A stretch of 64,000 nucleotides of DNA from Salinirubellus salinus. Lineage in GTDB: Archaea; Halobacteriota; Halobacteria; Halobacteriales; Haloarculaceae. Numbering within the stretch: the first letter of the stretch is position 1; each line of letters opens with the position of its first letter. Positions 34,714 to 43,323 of this stretch are shown one piece after another. Location of the stretch: positions 248,001 to 312,000 of the forward strand of contig NZ_CP104003.1 of assembly GCF_025231485.1 (NCBI RefSeq). Direction: 5' to 3'. A model generated the notes under the pieces. That model was not told where the DNA came from and ran no database searches. It saw only the letters and a list, made by a program, of their open reading frames with translations. The position numbers and the translations under genes are program-made.

Positions 34714-36399
34714 TCAGCCGAGTAGTGCGACCAGCAGGGTCAGGCCGAGGCCTGCCGCGACGACGAGCATCGCGGTGCCGATGGCCGACTCCGCCGGGCC
34801 GTCGGTGGAGCGTGCGAGCAGTCGGTCGCCGAGCGACCGGGCGAACACGCCGGCCGTCTTCGCGACGGTTCCGGCCGTGCCCGCGACTGCCCGCGAGGCG
34901 CCGTCGGCGAGGCGGAACGCCGCCGGGTGGAGCACCCGGTCGACGTCGCGGTCCGGAATCCGCGAGAGCGGCCCGCGGAGCGCGACGAAGCCGAGCACGC
35001 CGACGGCGGTGACGGCGGCCGCCTTGGTCAGTTCGCTCGTGGCGTACGGTTCGAAGCCGGCCGTGTCGCCCGGCATCGCGCCGAACAGGAGGTCCGGTGC
35101 GAGGCCGAAGACGACGCTCGGAACGGCGGCGACGACGAGGACGGCCGACAGCGCGGGACGCGACGGCCGCACCTCGAACGGCGCCGGGACCGCCCGGACG
35201 AACGCGTAGTAGCCGAACTTCGCGAACGAGAGGACGGTACCGACACCGCCGAGGACGAGCAGCCACCAGAGCACCTCCAGACCGGTCTTGTCGACGGCCT
35301 TGATGACGAGGCCCTTGCTGACGAACCCGGAGAAGCCGGGGACGCCGCTGATGGCGAGCGCCGCGACGAGGAACGCGGCGAACGTGAGCGGCATCCGACG
35401 GCCGAGACCGCCCAGCTCCTTCAGCGACCCCGTGCCGACCCGGTAGACGAACGCGCCGGCCACCATGAACAGCAGGCCCTTGTAGAGGACGTGCGTCGAG
35501 AGGTGGGCCACGGCGCCGGCCGTGCCGACGGCGGTGCCGATGCCGACGGCGGCGACCATGTACCCCACCTGCGAGACGATGTGGTACGAGAGGAGCCGCC
35601 GGGTGTCGGTCTGGAGGATGGCCATCCAGACGGCGTACACCACCGTCACGCCGCCGACGTAGGCGACGACGAGGTTCCCCTCGGGGATGAGGCGGGCGAG
35701 CGCGTAGACGGCCACCTTCGTCGTGAACCCGGCGAGGACGACGCTCGCGGCGACGTGTGGCCGGGGGTAGGTGTCGGGCACCCAGTAGTGCAGGCCGACG
35801 AACCCGAGGTTGATGCCGACGCCGAGCACGCCCAGCGCGGTGGGCAGGCCGGCCGTGAACCCGCCGGTGATGGCGAACGTGCCCTGCGCGGTGAAGTGCA
35901 GCGCCACGGCCGCCACGAGCAGGGCACCGGCTATCAGGTGGTAGACGGCGTAGCGGTACGCCGGGCGCACGGCGTCGCCGCCGTGGACCCAGACGAGCAC
36001 CGTCGCCGTGACGGCCATCGTCTCCCACGCGACGAGCAGGGTGAGCCAGTCGCCCGCCAGCACGGCTGCCATCGAGGCGCCCATGTACGCCGCGGCCCAC
36101 GCACCGGTCTTCCGGTCGGCGTCGGTGGCGTAGGCGTACGCCAGCCCGAGCGCGGCGACGAAGCCGAACACCGCCGTCACCGGGCGGGTCAGCCCGTCGA
36201 CCCGGAGCAGGGTCTGCTCGAAGCCGAGCGGGGTGACGACGAGGCTGGTGCCCGCGGGCGCGAGCAGGACCCACGGCACCGTCAGCGCCGACAGGGCGAC
36301 GGCGACGGCGTAGCCGAGGGTGCGGGGCAGGACCGCCAGCGCGCCCGCGGCGACGAGGAGCGCGACCCACATCGGGATGACCACGAGGAGGTCGCTCAT
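34714..36399 (-). CDS. Cation/proton antiporter subunit D-like (third D-type protein)
   Basis: A 561-aa protein with about 14 membrane helices of the NuoL/M/N/MrpD superfamily. The TM5 Glu is present (LLVAWETMAVTATVLVW) and TM8 Lys is present (FTTKVAVYAL), as is TM12 Lys (HVLYKGLLF), but the TM7 Lys position carries Asn (GVGINLGFVGLHYW). About 120 C-terminal residues with extra helices follow. It ends the D-type trio; start overlaps the previous stop (ATGA). It should form part of the ion path but may not pump in the usual way. Confidence 0.88.
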   Translation of the reverse strand: MSDLLVVIPMWVALLVAAGALAVLPRTLGYAVAVALSALTVPWVLLAPAGTSLVVTPLGFEQTLLRVDGLTRPVTAVFGFVAALGLAYAYATDADRKTGAWAAAYMGASMAAVLAGDWLTLLVAWETMAVTATVLVWVHGGDAVRPAYRYAVYHLIAGALLVAAVALHFTAQGTFAITGGFTAGLPTALGVLGVGINLGFVGLHYWVPDTYPRPHVAASVVLAGFTTKVAVYALARLIPEGNLVVAYVGGVTVVYAVWMAILQTDTRRLLSYHIVSQVGYMVAAVGIGTAVGTAGAVAHLSTHVLYKGLLFMVAGAFVYRVGTGSLKELGGLGRRMPLTFAAFLVAALAISGVPGFSGFVSKGLVIKAVDKTGLEVLWWLLVLGGVGTVLSFAKFGYYAFVRAVPAPFEVRPSRPALSAVLVVAAVPSVVFGLAPDLLFGAMPGDTAGFEPYATSELTKAAAVTAVGVLGFVALRGPLSRIPDRDVDRVLHPAAFRLADGASRAVAGTAGTVAKTAGVFARSLGDRLLARSTDGPAESAIGTAMLVVAAGLGLTLLVALLG

Positions 36400-38021
36400 C
36401 CGAACACCTCCGCCACGGCCGTCGTGGCGAGGTCCCAGAACGGCATCGCGGTCGGGACGACGCCGAAGGCGACGGCCATCGCGGCCGTGAACAGCACCGG
36501 GACGAGCAGCGCGGCCGCGGCCTCGCGGCCGAGCGGCAGACGCTCCCAGCCGGTGGTCTCGGCCGCCACGTCCGCCGAGGAGTCCCCGCCGCCGTTGCGC
36601 GACGGGTCGACCTGCTCCGGGGCCGGCGGCGGCACCTGTGCGACGCCCCCGTCCGGCGCGGCGTGCGGCGGTGCGAACGCGTGGCGACTCGCGGGCGTCG
36701 AGCGGTCACGCACGCCGAAGAACGCCGCGTAGACGATGGGCCAGAAGTACAGCAACTTCAGCACGCCCGCGACGAGGAACGCGGCGACGAACGCCGGGTG
36801 GACGCTCTCGGCCGCTCCGAGGACGAGGTGGAACTTGCTGACGAAGCCGGCGATCAGCGGGAACCCGACGAGACCGGCGGCTGTGACGGCGAACGCCACC
36901 ATCGTCAGCGGGAGTCGCTTGCCGATGCCCGCGACGTCCGAGACGTACTTCTCGCCCGTCTCGACGTAGATGAGTCCCGCCCCGAAGAACAGGGTGATCT
37001 TCATGAACGCGTGGGCGACGACGTGCAACAGCGCGCCGAACATCGCCAGCGGCGTCAGCAGGGCCACGCCGAGCACGATGTACGAGAGCTGGCTGATGGT
37101 CGAGTACGCCAGCCCGGCCTTGAGGTTGTCCTGTCGGAGGCCGACGAGCGCGGCGAACACCATCGTCACGGCGGCGGCCACGGCGAGCGGCAGGGCCATC
37201 CCGAGCGCCTCGGCCTGCTCCGGGCCGAAGACGTACAGCACGGACCGGGTGAGCGCGAACACGCCGCTCTTGACGACGGCGACCGCGTGGAGCAGGCCCG
37301 AGACGGGCGTGGGCGCGACCATCGCGGTCGGGAGCCACGCGTGGAGCGGCACGACGGCGGCCTTGACGCCGAAGCCGACGGCCAGCAGCGCGAACGCCGC
37401 CCGGCCGAGCGTCGGGTCGCTCGTCAGGCCCGCGATGCCGCCGGGGACGAACCCGAGCGTGCCGGCGACCGTCCCGACGAGCAGGATGCCACCGAACGCG
37501 AGCACGCCGCCGCCGAGCGTGTAGGCGAGGTAGGTCCGGCCGGCCGCGCGGGCCTCCTCGGACCCGGCGTGGACGACCAGCGGGTACGTCGCCAGCGTCA
37601 GCAGTTCGTAGAACACGAACAGCGTGAGCAGGTCGGCCGCCAGCGCGACGCCCATCGTGGCGGCGATGCTGGCGGCGAACGCGGCGAAGTAACGGGTCTG
37701 GTCGTGCTCACGCAGGCCCCGCATGTAGCCGATGCTGTAGACGCTCGTGGCGACCCAGAGCGTGCTCGCCAGCAGGGCGAACAGGAGGCCCGCCGCGTCC
37801 GCACGGAGCGCGAGGTCGAAGCCCGCGAACGAGGCGAGCGGCGTGACGTGCGTCTCGGGGGCGCGGACCAGCCACGCGACGACGGCGAGCGTGCCGAGGC
37901 CGGCGAGCAGGGTCCACGCCTCCCGGAGGTTCGGGCGGGCGCCCGAGGCGAGTATCAGGGGCAGGGCGAGCGCCGGCACCAGCACCGCCAGCAGCGGCAC
38001 CAGCGAGACGACGTCGCTCAC
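36396..38021 (-). CDS. mnhD: Cation/proton antiporter subunit D (second D-type protein)
   Basis: A 541-aa subunit with about 14 helices. All expected charged helix residues are present: TM5 FYELLTLATYPLVVH (Glu), TM7 GFGVKAAVVPLHAWLP (Lys), TM8 AVVKSGVFALTR (Lys) and TM12 HAFMKITLFFGAGL (Lys), so it is the best candidate for active proton translocation. Start: GTG at 38021 overlaps the stop of the upstream D gene, the pattern used throughout this operon; GTG at 38025-38027 is the alternative. Confidence 0.9.
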   Translation of the reverse strand: MSDVVSLVPLLAVLVPALALPLILASGARPNLREAWTLLAGLGTLAVVAWLVRAPETHVTPLASFAGFDLALRADAAGLLFALLASTLWVATSVYSIGYMRGLREHDQTRYFAAFAASIAATMGVALAADLLTLFVFYELLTLATYPLVVHAGSEEARAAGRTYLAYTLGGGVLAFGGILLVGTVAGTLGFVPGGIAGLTSDPTLGRAAFALLAVGFGVKAAVVPLHAWLPTAMVAPTPVSGLLHAVAVVKSGVFALTRSVLYVFGPEQAEALGMALPLAVAAAVTMVFAALVGLRQDNLKAGLAYSTISQLSYIVLGVALLTPLAMFGALLHVVAHAFMKITLFFGAGLIYVETGEKYVSDVAGIGKRLPLTMVAFAVTAAGLVGFPLIAGFVSKFHLVLGAAESVHPAFVAAFLVAGVLKLLYFWPIVYAAFFGVRDRSTPASRHAFAPPHAAPDGGVAQVPPPAPEQVDPSRNGGGDSSADVAAETTGWERLPLGREAAAALLVPVLFTAAMAVAFGVVPTAMPFWDLATTAVAEVFG

Positions 38022-39496
38022 AGCCACCCCTCCACCACGGGGGCGAACCAGTCGGTCAGCACGCCGGCGCCGAGGCCGAGGGCCACGACGAGCGCGGCGC
38101 TGGCGACGACGAGCGAGAGCGCGAGGGTGTCGGGGCGGGCCGGGAGGCCGCCATCGGCGGCCACCGCCCCACCGTGGGCCGACTCACCCAGATACAGCCG
38201 CTCCACCAGCCGACCCGCGTAGGCCAGCGAGAGGAGCGTGCTCAGGACGACCACCGCAGCGACGGCCCACTGGCCCGTCTCGACGGCGCCGAGCGCGAGG
38301 AGCCACTTGCCGGCGAACCCCACCGTGGGCGGGAGACCGACGAGACTCACGGCGAGCGCGGCGACGGCGAACGCGCCCAGCGGGGTCCGGCCCGCGAGGC
38401 CCGCGTAGTCGGCCACCGAGCGGACGCCGTAGGCCCGGTCGAAGGTGCCCGCGGCGACGAACAGGCCACCCTTGGCGACGGCGTGGCCGACCAGCGTCAC
38501 CAGCGCCCCCGTGAGCGCGGTGGGCGAGGCGAGGCCGACGCCGAGCGCGACCAGCCCGAACTGCGACACGGACGAGTAGGCGAGCAGGCGCCGGACGTCC
38601 GTCGCACGGAGCGCGAGGACGCCACCGGCGACGACGCTCGCGGCCGCGGCGGCCAGCAGGACCGTCCGCACGGTGGGGACGGCCTCGAAGAACGCCGCAC
38701 CGTAGACGCCGTAGGTGACGCGGACGAGCGCGTAGGCCGCGACGGTGGAGCCGAGCGCGGCGAGCGCGGCCGCCACGGCTGGCGGGGCCGCGCTGTACGC
38801 GTCCGGCTTCCAGGTGTGCAGCGGGAACAGCGCCAGTTTGACGGCGAGTCCCACCGCGAGCAGGGCGAACGAGGCGACGACGAGCGTCGAGTCGTGGCCC
38901 GCGGCGGCCAGCGCGGGGCCGAGGTCGGCCATCGCCAGCGTGCCCGTGGCGACGAAGGCGTAGCCGACCCCGAGCAGGTAGAGCGTCGCGCCCACCGTGC
39001 CCGCCAGCAGGTACTTGAGCGCCGCGAGCGCGGCGTCCGTCCCGCGTGCGTGCGCGACGAGTGCGTACGCCGCCAGTCCCGAGATCTCGAGGAAGACGTA
39101 GAGGTTGAACAGGTCGGCCGTGACGACCACGCCCGTCAGGCCCGCGACGAGCAGGAGCCAGAGGCTCCCGTACGGGCCGTCGTGGGTCGAGCGGTCGCTC
39201 AGGAACGCGCCGAGGGCACCCACCGCGACCAGCAGGGCGAGCGCCGCGCTCAGGCGGTCGGCCAGCAGGCCGATGCCGAACGCGGCGGGGATGCCCCCGA
39301 CGACGTACGAGAGCGGGCCGTCCGTGGCGACGACTGCGAGGACCAGCCCCGCGAGCGCCACCTGCCCGGCGAGGACGAGCGCCGTCCCGAACTGAGCGGC
39401 CCCGGGCCAGCGCCGGGCCAGTACGAGCGGGCCGACGGCCGCCAGCAGGGGCCACGCGACGAGCAGCGGCAGGAGGTCGGCAGCGTCGAGCGTCAC
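38018..39496 (-). CDS. Cation/proton antiporter subunit D-like (first D-type protein)
   Basis: A 492-aa NuoL/M/N-superfamily protein with about 14 helices. TM5 Glu is present (VFLEISGLAAYALVAHA), TM7 Lys is present (GLAVKLALFPLHTWKPDAY), TM12 Lys is present (GHAVAKGGLFVAAG); the TM8 Lys is replaced by Thr (ALGSTVAAYALVRV). GTG start overlaps the mnhC stop. With its two relatives it makes three D-type channels in one operon. Confidence 0.9.
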   Translation of the reverse strand: MTLDAADLLPLLVAWPLLAAVGPLVLARRWPGAAQFGTALVLAGQVALAGLVLAVVATDGPLSYVVGGIPAAFGIGLLADRLSAALALLVAVGALGAFLSDRSTHDGPYGSLWLLLVAGLTGVVVTADLFNLYVFLEISGLAAYALVAHARGTDAALAALKYLLAGTVGATLYLLGVGYAFVATGTLAMADLGPALAAAGHDSTLVVASFALLAVGLAVKLALFPLHTWKPDAYSAAPPAVAAALAALGSTVAAYALVRVTYGVYGAAFFEAVPTVRTVLLAAAAASVVAGGVLALRATDVRRLLAYSSVSQFGLVALGVGLASPTALTGALVTLVGHAVAKGGLFVAAGTFDRAYGVRSVADYAGLAGRTPLGAFAVAALAVSLVGLPPTVGFAGKWLLALGAVETGQWAVAAVVVLSTLLSLAYAGRLVERLYLGESAHGGAVAADGGLPARPDTLALSLVVASAALVVALGLGAGVLTDWFAPVVEGWL

Positions 39497-39891
39497 CGGG
39501 ACACCTCCTCGCCCGCGGCCTCACGGGCCGCCTCCGCACGGAGGTCCCGGATGACGTCCTCGCGGAGCGTGCCGTAGGTCTCGTAGAGCCGCACCACGAG
39601 CGCCAGCGCCACCGCCGTCACGCTCACGCCGACGACGATGGCCGTCAGGATGAGCACGTGCGGCAGGGGGTTGACGAAGGGGCCGGCCTCCGTCACGAGC
39701 GGCGCGCGGCCGTCCACGCGGTAGGCACTCGTGATGAAGAAGAGGAAGACCCCGGTCTGGAAGATGTTGAGGCCGACGACCTTCTTCACGAGGTTCTCGT
39801 CGTCGATCAGGACGAACAGGCCGACGCCGACGAGACACGCGTAGACGACGTGGGCGAACCAGCCATCGAGCGCGAGGGGGAGTTCAGTCAT
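39493..39891 (-). CDS. mnhC: Cation/proton antiporter subunit C
   Basis: A 132-aa NuoK-like subunit with three helices; VYACLVGVGLFVLIDDENLVKKVVGLNIFQTGVFLFF and LPHVLILTAIVVGVSVTAVALALV are typical of MnhC/MrpC. ATG at 39891 overlaps the mnhB stop by 8 nt. An upstream in-frame open frame exists but is a shadow. Confidence 0.93.
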   Translation of the reverse strand: MTELPLALDGWFAHVVYACLVGVGLFVLIDDENLVKKVVGLNIFQTGVFLFFITSAYRVDGRAPLVTEAGPFVNPLPHVLILTAIVVGVSVTAVALALVVRLYETYGTLREDVIRDLRAEAAREAAGEEVSR

Positions 39892-40369
39892 CGCTCCGCA
39901 CCTCCTCGGCCGTCCGGACGCCCGACCCGTCGGCAAGCGGTTCGGCGTACCCGTCCGCGATGCGGACGAACAGCAGGACGACGACGGCGGCGACGGTCGC
40001 GCCGATGCCGATCTCGATGGCCTCGGTGCCGTAGACGGTCGCCTTCGGTATCGGGAGGACGTCGAGCTGCAGGAACGCGCCGCCGGCGAGCAGGCCGGCG
40101 ACGGCCACCACGCCGAAGACGAGTGGCCCGGCGACGACGAGGCCGAGCAGCACCCGGCGGTCGAGCCACGCGGCGGTCTGGCGGATGCCGAGCGCGAACG
40201 CGAGCGTGACGACCATCGCGGCGGCGACGACGCCACCCTGGAACCCGCCGCCCACGGACTTCGTGCCGTGGAACAGCGTGAACAGCCCGTACGTGAGCAC
40301 GAACGGCGCGAGCAGTCGGACCGTCGTCGTGACGACGGGGCTGTCCGTGTACGCGCGCGGAGCGCTCAC
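39884..40369 (-). CDS. mnhB: Cation/proton antiporter subunit B
   Basis: A 161-aa MnhB/MrpB protein with four helices. Family stretch: LLAPFVLTYGLFTLFHGTKSVGGGFQGGVVAAAMVV and GIRQTAAWLDRRVLLGLVVAG, ending in EIGIGATVAAVVVLLFVRI. The GTG start at 40369 overlaps the DUF4040 gene stop (GTGA). Confidence 0.92.
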   Translation of the reverse strand: MSAPRAYTDSPVVTTTVRLLAPFVLTYGLFTLFHGTKSVGGGFQGGVVAAAMVVTLAFALGIRQTAAWLDRRVLLGLVVAGPLVFGVVAVAGLLAGGAFLQLDVLPIPKATVYGTEAIEIGIGATVAAVVVLLFVRIADGYAEPLADGSGVRTAEEVRSDD

Positions 40370-40917
40370 GTCTCCACCTCTCGGCCCAGCACCGCGAGGG
40401 CGGCGACGGCTGCGGCGAAGACGACGGCCACCTCGCCGAACGTGTCGAACCCACGGTAGACGACGAGGACGGCCGTGACGGCGTTGTCGACGCCGCGCTC
40501 CGCGCTGTCGGTCAGGTAGTAGTCCGCGACCGGACCGAACGCGGGCGTGTCGGCCGCGCCGACGGCCGGGAGCGCCGGCACCGTCGCCAGCAGGGCCACG
40601 GTGACGACGCCCGCGACGAGCACGGAGCGGGGACGCACGGAGCGCAGGTCGACGAATCCGCCCGCCTCGGCCGGTCGCACGGTCCGGCTGATGGCGAGCA
40701 GGAACAGCGCCGTCGTGACGCCGGCGCCGACGGCGGCCTCGGTGAGCCCCACGTCGGGCGCGCGGAAGAGGACCCACAGTCCGGCGAGGCCGAGGCTGTA
40801 GGCCGCGAAGACGACGACGGCGGTGAGCACGTCGCGGACGAGCGCGGTCAGCACCGCGACGACGAGGACGAACCCGAGCAGCGTCGTCGCCAGCAGCGCC
40901 TCGAACGGGAGGCTCAC
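40366..40917 (-). CDS. DUF4040 (MnhA C-terminal-like / MbhD-E-like) antiporter subunit
   Basis: A 183-aa membrane protein with about five helices: PFEALLATTLLGFVLVVAVLTALV, LTAVVVFAAYSLGLAGLWVLF, APDVGLTEAAVGAGVTTALF (the DUF4040 helices with conserved Asp and Glu) and a C-terminal pair with VVYRGFDTFGEVAVVFAAAV, as in the C-terminal part of MrpA or the separate MbhD/MbhE subunits. There is no full-length MrpA in this operon. GTG start overlaps mnhG stop. Confidence 0.88.
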   Translation of the reverse strand: MSLPFEALLATTLLGFVLVVAVLTALVRDVLTAVVVFAAYSLGLAGLWVLFRAPDVGLTEAAVGAGVTTALFLLAISRTVRPAEAGGFVDLRSVRPRSVLVAGVVTVALLATVPALPAVGAADTPAFGPVADYYLTDSAERGVDNAVTAVLVVYRGFDTFGEVAVVFAAAVAALAVLGREVET

Positions 40918-41297
40918 CGCTCGGGCACCTCCTCGTCGCCGCTCCCGTCGGCACGCAGGTCGGGCCGCTCGCGGACCCACGGCTCGATACCGCTGTCGGC
41001 GGCGGCCCGCGCGACGGCGTGGGCGGCGGTCGGCCCGGTGACGAGGACGAACAGCGCGAGCAGTCCCAGTTTGACCGCCTCGCTCGGGCCGAAGGCGATG
41101 GCCGCCGCGGCCAGCGCGAGCAGGGCGCCGAGCGTCTCACTCTTCGAGGCCGCGTGCGACCGGGTATAGACGTCCGGCAGGCGGTAGAACCCCACCGCCG
41201 CCGTGAGCGCGAAGAACGCGCTCGCCACGAGCAGGACGACCAGCACCACGGTGCCGGGGGTGAGGGTCACCCCTCCGAGGACGGCCACCTGACTCAC
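40914..41297 (-). CDS. mnhG: Cation/proton antiporter subunit G
   Basis: A 127-aa MnhG/MrpG protein with three helices: LVVLLVASAFFALTAAVGFYRLPDVYTRSHAASKSETLG is diagnostic (RLPDxYTRxHAxxKxxTLG), followed by two more helices and a soluble acidic tail. Start overlaps mnhF stop (ATGA). Confidence 0.94.
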   Translation of the reverse strand: MSQVAVLGGVTLTPGTVVLVVLLVASAFFALTAAVGFYRLPDVYTRSHAASKSETLGALLALAAAAIAFGPSEAVKLGLLALFVLVTGPTAAHAVARAAADSGIEPWVRERPDLRADGSGDEEVPER

Positions 41298-41581
41298 AGC
41301 ACACCTCCGCGCTCGATGGTGAACTTCGAGAGGCCCACGCTGAGCAGGAAGTTCAGGAGCGCGTAGACGAGCGCCACGTCGAGGAAGCCCGGCTCACCGA
41401 GCGCCGCGCCCACGAGCGCGATGACCACGACGGCGGTGGTGCCGACGACGTTGACCGCCACCACGCGGTCGGGCGTGGTGGGCCCGACGACGACCCGACC
41501 CAGCAGGGTCAGACCGATCAGGGCGAGGGCCGCGGCCGTCGCCAGCAGCGCGTCGGCGACGAACGGGGCGGGGGCACTCAT
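41294..41581 (-). CDS. mnhF: Cation/proton antiporter subunit F
   Basis: A 95-aa MnhF/MrpF protein with three helices; GRVVVGPTTPDRVVAVNVVGTTAVVVIALVGAALGEPGFLDVALVYALLNF contains the family GPTxPDRVVAxD-type motif (here with Asn). ATG overlaps the mnhE stop. Confidence 0.94.
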   Translation of the reverse strand: MSAPAPFVADALLATAAALALIGLTLLGRVVVGPTTPDRVVAVNVVGTTAVVVIALVGAALGEPGFLDVALVYALLNFLLSVGLSKFTIERGGVL

Positions 41582-42552
41582 CCGGTCTCACCCCCGACCG
41601 GGACGGTCGGGGTCGGGGCCGGTTCGCCGGTGACGAACGCGACCGCGCGGGCGAGGCCACCGGCCTCGAGTTCCGCGCGCGTCTCGGCCGTCAGCGCGTG
41701 GACGACCAGTTCGTCGTCCACGACGTCGACGGTCAGGGTTCCGGGCGTGAGTGTGATGCTGTTCGCCAGCAGTGCGCGGGCGACCCGGCCCTCAGGCGCG
41801 GGCACCCGGACCACGGACGGGTCGATGGGGAGCCGCGGGTGGAGGACGACGACGGCCATCGCGAGGTTCGCGCGCACGATGGCGTAGAGCAGGTACGGGA
41901 GGAACAGGACCGCCCGCGCGACCCGGCCGAGGCTCGCGGGCGTCGGCGTCGACTCGAGGACGACCCGCGAGAGGAGCGCGGCGACCACCGCGGCCGCCAG
42001 CACGCCCGTCGCGAGGTCGAACGGGTCCGTCGGGTCACCGAGTGCGAGGTAGAACGCGAACGAGACGCCGAACGTCGCTGCCAGCCGACCGGGGCTGCGC
42101 TCGAACGCCAGCGGAGGTCTGAGTACGCGGCGCTCGACCGGTGCGCGTTCGACGGTGACCGAGTCCGCCCGCTCTCGGGTGGCGAGCGCCTCGCTCACGG
42201 CCGCGGGGGTGAACTCCTCGAACGCGGGCGAGAGCAGGAGTCGGGTCGGGGTCTCGGGGAGCGCGCCGACGAGCGCCTCCAGCCGCGCCTCCGGGTCGGT
42301 GCCCGGCGTCGGGTGGAGGACGGTCTCGACGGTCAGGCGGCCCAGCGACTCGCGGCCGACGATGGCCTCGACGCGTTCGGCCAGGGTGGCCGCGGTCGGC
42401 CGCGGGAGGGTGTCGCCCCCCCGCCCGACGGGGACGACGAACCGCGCGGTGACGGTGGTCTCCTGCGCCGCGTCGCGGCCCTCGCGGACCGCGTATCGCA
42501 CGTAGTCACGCAGTCGGCCCCGCTCGCCGACGACCACCACGAGGTCACTCAC
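41578..42552 (-). CDS. mnhE: Cation/proton antiporter subunit E with N-terminal USP-like domain
   Basis: A 324-aa protein. The C-terminal 160 residues are MnhE-like (FYLALGDPTDPFDLATGVLAAAVVAALLSRV and ANSITLTPGTLTVDVVDDELVVHAL). The first 150 residues are a soluble universal-stress-like domain (SDLVVVVGERGRLRDYVRYAVREG) typical of haloarchaeal MnhE. It is the first gene of the operon; a GC-rich hairpin (42565-42583) lies just before its GTG. Confidence 0.9.
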   Translation of the reverse strand: MSDLVVVVGERGRLRDYVRYAVREGRDAAQETTVTARFVVPVGRGGDTLPRPTAATLAERVEAIVGRESLGRLTVETVLHPTPGTDPEARLEALVGALPETPTRLLLSPAFEEFTPAAVSEALATRERADSVTVERAPVERRVLRPPLAFERSPGRLAATFGVSFAFYLALGDPTDPFDLATGVLAAAVVAALLSRVVLESTPTPASLGRVARAVLFLPYLLYAIVRANLAMAVVVLHPRLPIDPSVVRVPAPEGRVARALLANSITLTPGTLTVDVVDDELVVHALTAETRAELEAGGLARAVAFVTGEPAPTPTVPVGGETG

Positions 42553-42564
42553 GCCGTGCCTCCG

Positions 42565-42583
42565 GGGCGGCCGTGGGCCGCCC
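42565..42583. promoter_or_regulatory. GC-rich hairpin in the 5' leader of the antiporter operon
   Basis: GGGCGGCC and GGCCGCCC form an 8-bp stem with loop GTG. It lies 13 nt before the mnhE GTG (minus strand), so it would be in the 5' leader of the antiporter mRNA. Function unknown. Confidence 0.35.
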
Positions 42584-42607
42584 TCGCCCGTCCGAACTCG
42601 CTAATCA

Positions 42608-42622
42608 TTACCAGTTCGGTAA
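42608..42622. promoter_or_regulatory. Inverted repeat TTACC-N5-GGTAA, candidate operator between mnhE and trkA-like gene
   Basis: A perfect 5-bp-arm palindrome with AGTTC in the middle; a second pair CGAACT/AGTTCG (42592-42597 and 42613-42618) overlaps it. It lies in an AT-rich divergent region with GTATATTTA (42633-42641) and CATTTTTTA (42652-42660), the likely TATA elements. Candidate for shared control of the divergent genes. Confidence 0.38.
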
Positions 42623-42695
42623 AGGATGCCTCGTATATTTACTGTTCCGGTCATTTTTTAGGAACTCTTATGTTTCGACGGGACCGAATCGGGGT

Positions 42696-43271
42696 ATGGC
42701 GACAGACCGACGGGGACCGAGTGGCGTGTCGCTGGACGGACCGGAGTCGGGGCCGGACCGCGAGACGGCGGCGTCGGCGGGGTCGGCAGACCGATCCACG
42801 AGGCGCCGCGTGTCACCGGGCGTCGTCACGACGGGCCGACGGCCCCCGCCGACCGACCGCGTCCTCGTGGTCGGTGGGGGACAGGTCGGGCGTCGACTGG
42901 CCGAGGGACTGGCCCGCGAGGCGCGCGTCCACCACCTCGACGACGACCCGGCCGCGGTGCGGGACCCGGTCGACTACGAGGCCTCCCACGTGCCCGACCT
43001 GACGGTCCCGGAGGCGCTCGGCGCGACCGGCGTCGGCCCCGAACACACCGCCGTGGTGGTCACGGGCGACGACGGACAGAACCTGCTCGTCGTCCAGCAC
43101 CTCCGTGGACAGCTGGGACTCCGGCACGTCGTGGTGGTGCCGGCGGACCCGCGGAACCGGTCGGTGTTCGAGCTACCGGGCGTGGCGGTGCTCTGCGGCG
43201 GCACGGTGCTGGCGGACGCGCTCGCTCGCGGCGTCGGCGTCGTCGACTCGCACCCACCCGGACCGCCCTGA
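42696..43271 (+). CDS. TrkA-N-like NAD-binding protein
   Basis: A 191-aa protein with about 55 disordered, Arg- and Ser-rich residues and then a Rossmann domain: RVLVVGGGQVGRRLAEGL (NAD motif), an acidic strand-end in VHHLDDDPAAV, and VVVTGDDGQNLLVVQHLR. This is the N-domain of Trk/KtrA-type potassium uptake regulators, without the C domain. It is divergent from the antiporter operon and shares its AT-rich promoter region, suggesting a link in potassium/sodium homeostasis. The ATG at 42696 is chosen over upstream frames. Confidence 0.83.
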   Translation: MATDRRGPSGVSLDGPESGPDRETAASAGSADRSTRRRVSPGVVTTGRRPPPTDRVLVVGGGQVGRRLAEGLAREARVHHLDDDPAAVRDPVDYEASHVPDLTVPEALGATGVGPEHTAVVVTGDDGQNLLVVQHLRGQLGLRHVVVVPADPRNRSVFELPGVAVLCGGTVLADALARGVGVVDSHPPGPP

Positions 43272-43323
43272 GGCACTCCCGGCGAACCCACAGCCACTTG
43301 CCGGCCCGTGTGGAACCGCGGGT

